From Actinomycetota bacterium (GTDB lineage Bacteria > Actinomycetota > Actinomycetes > S36-B12 > UBA5976): DNA of 8,236 nt. The translations under genes and the position numbers were made by a program. Numbering within the stretch: position 1 is the first letter of the stretch; each line of letters opens with the position of its first letter. Shown here in pieces: positions 5,233-8,236 of this stretch. The notes below the pieces were generated by a model. The model was not told where the DNA came from and did not search any database. It saw nothing but the letters and a program-made list of their open reading frames with translations. The DNA lies in NCBI GenBank assembly GCA_026392535.1, contig JAPLBX010000042.1, forward strand, positions 1 to 8,236, read 5' to 3'.

Positions 5233-6449
5233 GTTAATTCAAATAGTAGTTCTTCATACTCATCCGCTGAGCGTTGTGCTCTAGCGCCAATAACTGCTTG
5301 TACTGGCAATCCGTTGCCATTTGATTCTGCAATCGCACTAGAGTGATTGATAAATGATGAAAGTACGAGATTTGGGAACAATTTTTTGATTTCCTTGATT
5401 CGGAAAACTGACTCTTCGGTTTGATCAACTTTGTTGATGCTAACAAAAACCTTACGTCCCCAGCCGCGGCGGCCCTTCTTTGTTGCTAGAGCAAAATCGA
5501 CCGCATCACTTGCACTGCGCAGTGAGAATAGTGATGGCTCTGCAACCACAATTACGTGGGATGCGAGGGCAACAGCTTCAGCTGTTAATGCACCTAGGTT
5601 TGCTGGCGCATCAATTAGCACAAGGTCGTAATCTGAAATGTCACCCAGATTTGCCGCAAGTGCCGAGTCATGGTTGCGTGGACTTACATTGCCATCAACT
5701 TCCAAAAGTGCGCGATTTGCAGGAACAATAAAAACTTGTTTCTTCCATTGCTTCCACGCTGCTGGGAGTGCCAAGTTTGCAAGTGGAGTGCCAAAGAAAG
5801 CTTCAAGAGACGTAGGGACTTTCTCGTTGTCTAAGGCGCAAATTGAAAGTGAGCCTTGCGGATCTAAATCAATTAACAGAACTTTTTGTCCTTGACTTGC
5901 AGCAGCACCAGCGAGTCCAAGAAGTGTGGTGGTTTTGCCCACGCCACCTTTTCCAGAAAGTACGGCAACGGTGTGCTTCGCACGCTTATGCAAGATAGCT
6001 GGTGAATCTTGGATCTCTTTTTCAGTTTGAGAAATCAATAACGCACTAAAGTCAAAATCAGGTTCGGCTTCAACTTCGTATTTCTTGGCATTTGTGGTTG
6101 GTGTGTCAACAGTTTCGCTTCGACCAAATAAGGAACGAATTCCCTCTAGGAAATTTCCTTCACCCGAACCGCCTGCAACTGCTGGAATCACAGAAACCAC
6201 AGAGCCAGCACCAACGACAGTTTCGAGACCTTCGAGGAATCGAACATCATCATCACCGATGTAGACATTTACAAATCTGCGAAGTGCGCCATTTTCTTCC
6301 ACGATACGGCCAGATATTCCAGGTGCATTCACCTCAAGGGCATTGAAAACATCTTGGAGGGTTTGTGATCCTGTTGGGTCTACTTCAACACTTGAAGCCC
6401 CATCGGTGTAAGTGCGCAAAATAGTTGGGATTCGAACCGTGACGCTCAT
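5226..6449 (-). CDS. CysO/MoaD/ThiS-like beta-grasp domain fused to a ParA/MinD-type ATPase
   Basis: This is a 407-residue protein with two complete domains. Residues 1-94 match the sulfur carrier CysO: VRIPTILR at the start, RRFVNVYIGDDDVRF (57-71), and the ending VIPAVAGG. In free CysO the last Gly is the carboxylate that is adenylated and thiolated. Here it continues into a linker (95-157) with an amphipathic FLEGIRSLFGR and an acidic stretch. Residues 158-407 form a ParA-type ATPase: deviant Walker A GKGGVGKTT (166-174, with the signature K167), LLIDLDPQG (191-199) and Walker B YDLVLIDAP (274-282, where the usual DTPP is DAPA). No ParB partner is seen. The ATG start has AAGGAG 6 bases upstream, inside the end of thrC, and the gene follows thrC by 2 bases. 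The junction is in frame without an internal ATG or GTG start. Sulfur-carrier activity would need cleavage after the GG. Confidence 0.93.
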   Translation of the reverse strand: MSVTVRIPTILRTYTDGASSVEVDPTGSQTLQDVFNALEVNAPGISGRIVEENGALRRFVNVYIGDDDVRFLEGLETVVGAGSVVSVIPAVAGGSGEGNFLEGIRSLFGRSETVDTPTTNAKKYEVEAEPDFDFSALLISQTEKEIQDSPAILHKRAKHTVAVLSGKGGVGKTTTLLGLAGAAASQGQKVLLIDLDPQGSLSICALDNEKVPTSLEAFFGTPLANLALPAAWKQWKKQVFIVPANRALLEVDGNVSPRNHDSALAANLGDISDYDLVLIDAPANLGALTAEAVALASHVIVVAEPSLFSLRSASDAVDFALATKKGRRGWGRKVFVSINKVDQTEESVFRIKEIKKLFPNLVLSSFINHSSAIAESNGNGLPVQAVIGARAQRSADEYEELLFELTQ

Positions 6450-6451
6450 GA

Positions 6452-7726
6452 TTATCTCCTTGCGATTTCATTAAGTGCAGCAACTGCAGACTCTAACGCA
6501 GGCTTAACCGTCGCAGAAGGGCCGACTACATCGGCGACTGCATCTAGAGTCTTTAAGCCGTCACCGGTGTTAATCAATACAGTTTCCTTGCTTGGGTCGA
6601 TTTGGCCAGTAGCAAGCAACTTACGTAAAACAGAGACTGTTACCCCGCCGGCTGTCTCAGCAAAAATGCCTTCAGTCTCTGCAAGTAGTCGAATTCCATC
6701 AACTACATCTGCATCACTCACGTCATCAATCGCACCGTGGGTTCGTCGAGCTGCATCCAATGCATAAGGCCCATCAGCCGGATTGCCAATTGCCAAAGAT
6801 TTAGCAATCGTATTTGGTTTAACAGGGCGCACTACTTCGTGACCTTGACGAAATGCTTCAGCAACTGGATTACAGCCGGTTGCTTGTGCACCGAAAACTG
6901 AGTACTCACTTGCCTCAACTAAATCAAGACTTATTAATTCTTTCCAAGCTTTATCAACTTTGGTAAGAAGCGAACCAGAAGCAACTGGAATTACAACTTG
7001 TTGTGGCAAACGCCAGCCAAGTTGTTCCGCAATTTCAAAACCTAATGACTTTGATCCTTCTGCGTAATATGGACGTAAATTCACATTTACGAATCCCCAA
7101 CTTTGGGAAATGGATTCGCCAATCAGTTCAGAACACAAACGATTTACATCATCGTAGTTTCCTTCAATTGCAAGTAGCGTGCCGCCATAAGTCGCAGTGG
7201 TAATTGTCTTACCAGCTTCTAAGTTTGAAGGAATTAGTACGACTGACTTTTGACCAGCGCGAGCAGCCGCAGCCGCAACTGCATTTGCTAAGTTTCCAGT
7301 TGATGCGCATGCAAGTGTGGTCAAGCCAAGACGACGAGCAGCGTGTTGAGCAACTGCAACAACGCGATCTTTAAATGAGTGAGTTGGATTTCCAGAATCA
7401 TCTTTAACCCAAAGTGTGCCCGTCATCCCAAGTGCTTTTGCAAGATTGTCGGCTTTGATTAGTTTTGTAAGGCCTGGATTTAGGTTTGGTTCATCTGCCA
7501 CATATTTCGCTACTGGCAATAGCGGGGCGTATCGCCACATATTTTGCGGACCAGCTTCAATTTGTTCGCGAGTAACTTTGCCGAAGTTATAAGCAACTTC
7601 TAATGGGCCAAAACATTCAATACACGAGTACGCGGCTCCAAGCGCATAATCGGTGCCACATTCACGGCACCGCAATGCTGTGGCTGGGCCGAAGGATTCT
7701 GCAGTGATGGCGGGAGTTGAACTCAT
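6452..7726 (-). CDS. thrC: Threonine synthase (PLP-dependent)
   Basis: This enzyme converts O-phosphohomoserine to threonine and phosphate in the cytosol, the last step of threonine synthesis. I place the start at ATG 7726 (424 residues) rather than the TTG two codons upstream; neither has a clear ribosome site, so a short or leaderless transcript is possible. Numbered from the ATG, the N-terminus holds a zinc-ribbon-like pair CREC (20-23) and CIEC (35-38). GNPTHSFKDR carries the PLP lysine K119, followed by ASTGNLANA as the phosphate/PLP-contacting Asn/Ser loop. Further on come PVASGSLL and, near the end, ETAGGVTV and INTGDG, all typical of fold type II enzymes. It is followed at once by the CysO-ParA gene. 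As I recall, thrC next to a MoaD/ThiS-type gene is a common actinobacterial pairing. Confidence 0.96.
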   Translation of the reverse strand: MSSTPAITAESFGPATALRCRECGTDYALGAAYSCIECFGPLEVAYNFGKVTREQIEAGPQNMWRYAPLLPVAKYVADEPNLNPGLTKLIKADNLAKALGMTGTLWVKDDSGNPTHSFKDRVVAVAQHAARRLGLTTLACASTGNLANAVAAAAARAGQKSVVLIPSNLEAGKTITTATYGGTLLAIEGNYDDVNRLCSELIGESISQSWGFVNVNLRPYYAEGSKSLGFEIAEQLGWRLPQQVVIPVASGSLLTKVDKAWKELISLDLVEASEYSVFGAQATGCNPVAEAFRQGHEVVRPVKPNTIAKSLAIGNPADGPYALDAARRTHGAIDDVSDADVVDGIRLLAETEGIFAETAGGVTVSVLRKLLATGQIDPSKETVLINTGDGLKTLDAVADVVGPSATVKPALESAVAALNEIARR

Positions 7727-7790
7727 TGGCAAAAGTTAATTCTCATAGCCAAGACTCACTCAGGGAGAGTTCGATAAGTCCGCATCTTGG
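7726..7790 (-). promoter_or_regulatory. thrC leader with mutually exclusive pairing segments
   Basis: In the minus-strand leader, CCAAGA (7790-7785) can pair with TCTTGG (7754-7749). The overlapping TTGGC (7752-7748) can instead pair with GCCAA (7730-7726), which runs into the thrC ATG. A small ACTC/GAGT hairpin lies between the first two. The arms are only 5-6 bp, so this may be chance; no known riboswitch class is recognised. Confidence 0.2.
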
Positions 7791-7833
7791 ACAGTTACCC
7801 GTGTGATTGCTCTCAACCTTGTTCAAACTCTGC

Positions 7834-8236
7834 TTACTTGTCGAGCAGACCTTTGAACTGACCAGGTAGCCGCAAAGACTCCCCAGATTCTTCGGCCGCC
7901 CGCTTTGCAGGGTTTCCACTTTTGCTCTTCTTCTTGTTCGGAGGTTGCTGTTGTTTTAACTTCTTGCCACCACCCACACCGGGTGGAAGGGGCACACCCG
8001 GAACATTTGGCACGCCGCCTTTTGCCACTTGCTTAAACATTTTTGCAGCCAGGCTGAAGCGATCAACCAAATTATTTACGTCGTTTACGCGGGTGCCAGA
8101 ACCATTAGCAATCCGTAGCCGTCTAGATGCGTTCAAGATTTTCGGATCAGTTCGTTCTGCAGGTGTCATAGAACGGATTATTGCGGCGGTTCTATCGAGT
8201 TCCTTTTCATCAATGTTTTCAATTTGTGATTTCATT
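7834..8236 (-). CDS. ffh: Signal recognition particle protein Ffh, C-terminal part (cut by right edge)
   Basis: This is the last 133 or so residues of Ffh, the GTPase that binds signal sequences and 4.5S/6S RNA and delivers ribosomes to the membrane. The M-domain part is visible: IIRSMTPAERTDPKILNAS, then RRLRIANGSGTRVNDVNNL, which contains the SRP-RNA-binding SRR..RIA.GSGT motif. A Pro/Gly-rich and Lys-rich tail (KKKSKSGNPAKRA) follows, as in other actinobacterial Ffh proteins. The NG GTPase domain lies beyond the window. The first Met in view is internal, not the start. After the TAA about 100 bases separate it from thrC, with no clear terminator, so read-through into thrC is possible. Confidence 0.95.
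   Translation of the reverse strand, partial: MKSQIENIDEKELDRTAAIIRSMTPAERTDPKILNASRRLRIANGSGTRVNDVNNLVDRFSLAAKMFKQVAKGGVPNVPGVPLPPGVGGGKKLKQQQPPNKKKSKSGNPAKRAAEESGESLRLPGQFKGLLDK

Noticed and set aside
7727..7732. TTG start for thrC two codons upstream
   Set aside because: ATG at 7726 is a better codon and neither start has a ribosome site that would favour TTG.

Overview
The window looks like chromosome from a low-to-moderate-GC actinobacterium. The gene set points this way: an IdeR/DtxR-type iron box, a CysO-like sulfur-carrier domain directly behind threonine synthase, an Ffh with an actinobacterial-style basic tail, and a mycobacterial-like Amt sequence. The compact layout (overlapping or nearly touching genes, short spacers) and the modest GC suggest a streamlined freshwater lineage such as the acI group (Nanopelagicales). 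That placement is inference, not proof. I see no mobile element, CRISPR array, tRNA or rRNA, and no stretch over 300 bases without a gene.

Left part (1-3160). The end of an unidentified plus-strand gene meets a strong bidirectional terminator (99-130). A minus-strand cluster reads toward it: an iron-regulated FTR1/EfeU iron permease broken into two frames (3027-2219), glnK (PII), amt (ammonium transporter) and a small two-helix membrane protein. An IdeR/DtxR-like box lies just upstream of the permease. A weaker GlnR-like site lies between glnK and amt. The Amt has Glu in place of the first pore histidine of the twin-His pair.

Middle (3161-5232). A minus-strand short-chain dehydrogenase is divergent from a thiamine unit on the plus strand. 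That unit is a TPP riboswitch, a PnuC-type transporter (PnuT) and a small P-loop kinase whose start overlaps the transporter. Together they suggest uptake of thiamine or a precursor followed by trapping through phosphorylation.

Right part (5226-8236). On the minus strand lie the 3' end of ffh, then thrC, then a gene encoding a complete CysO/MoaD/ThiS-like beta-grasp domain (ending in PAVAGG) fused in frame to a ParA/MinD-type ATPase. thrC and the fusion gene are tightly coupled: the fusion's Shine-Dalgarno lies inside the last codons of thrC. The fusion gene converges on the kinase gene with a 7-bp overlap, and its likely terminator lies inside the kinase coding sequence. The CysO-ParA fusion is the most unusual item here, because the C-terminal di-glycine that a sulfur carrier needs is buried inside a longer polypeptide.
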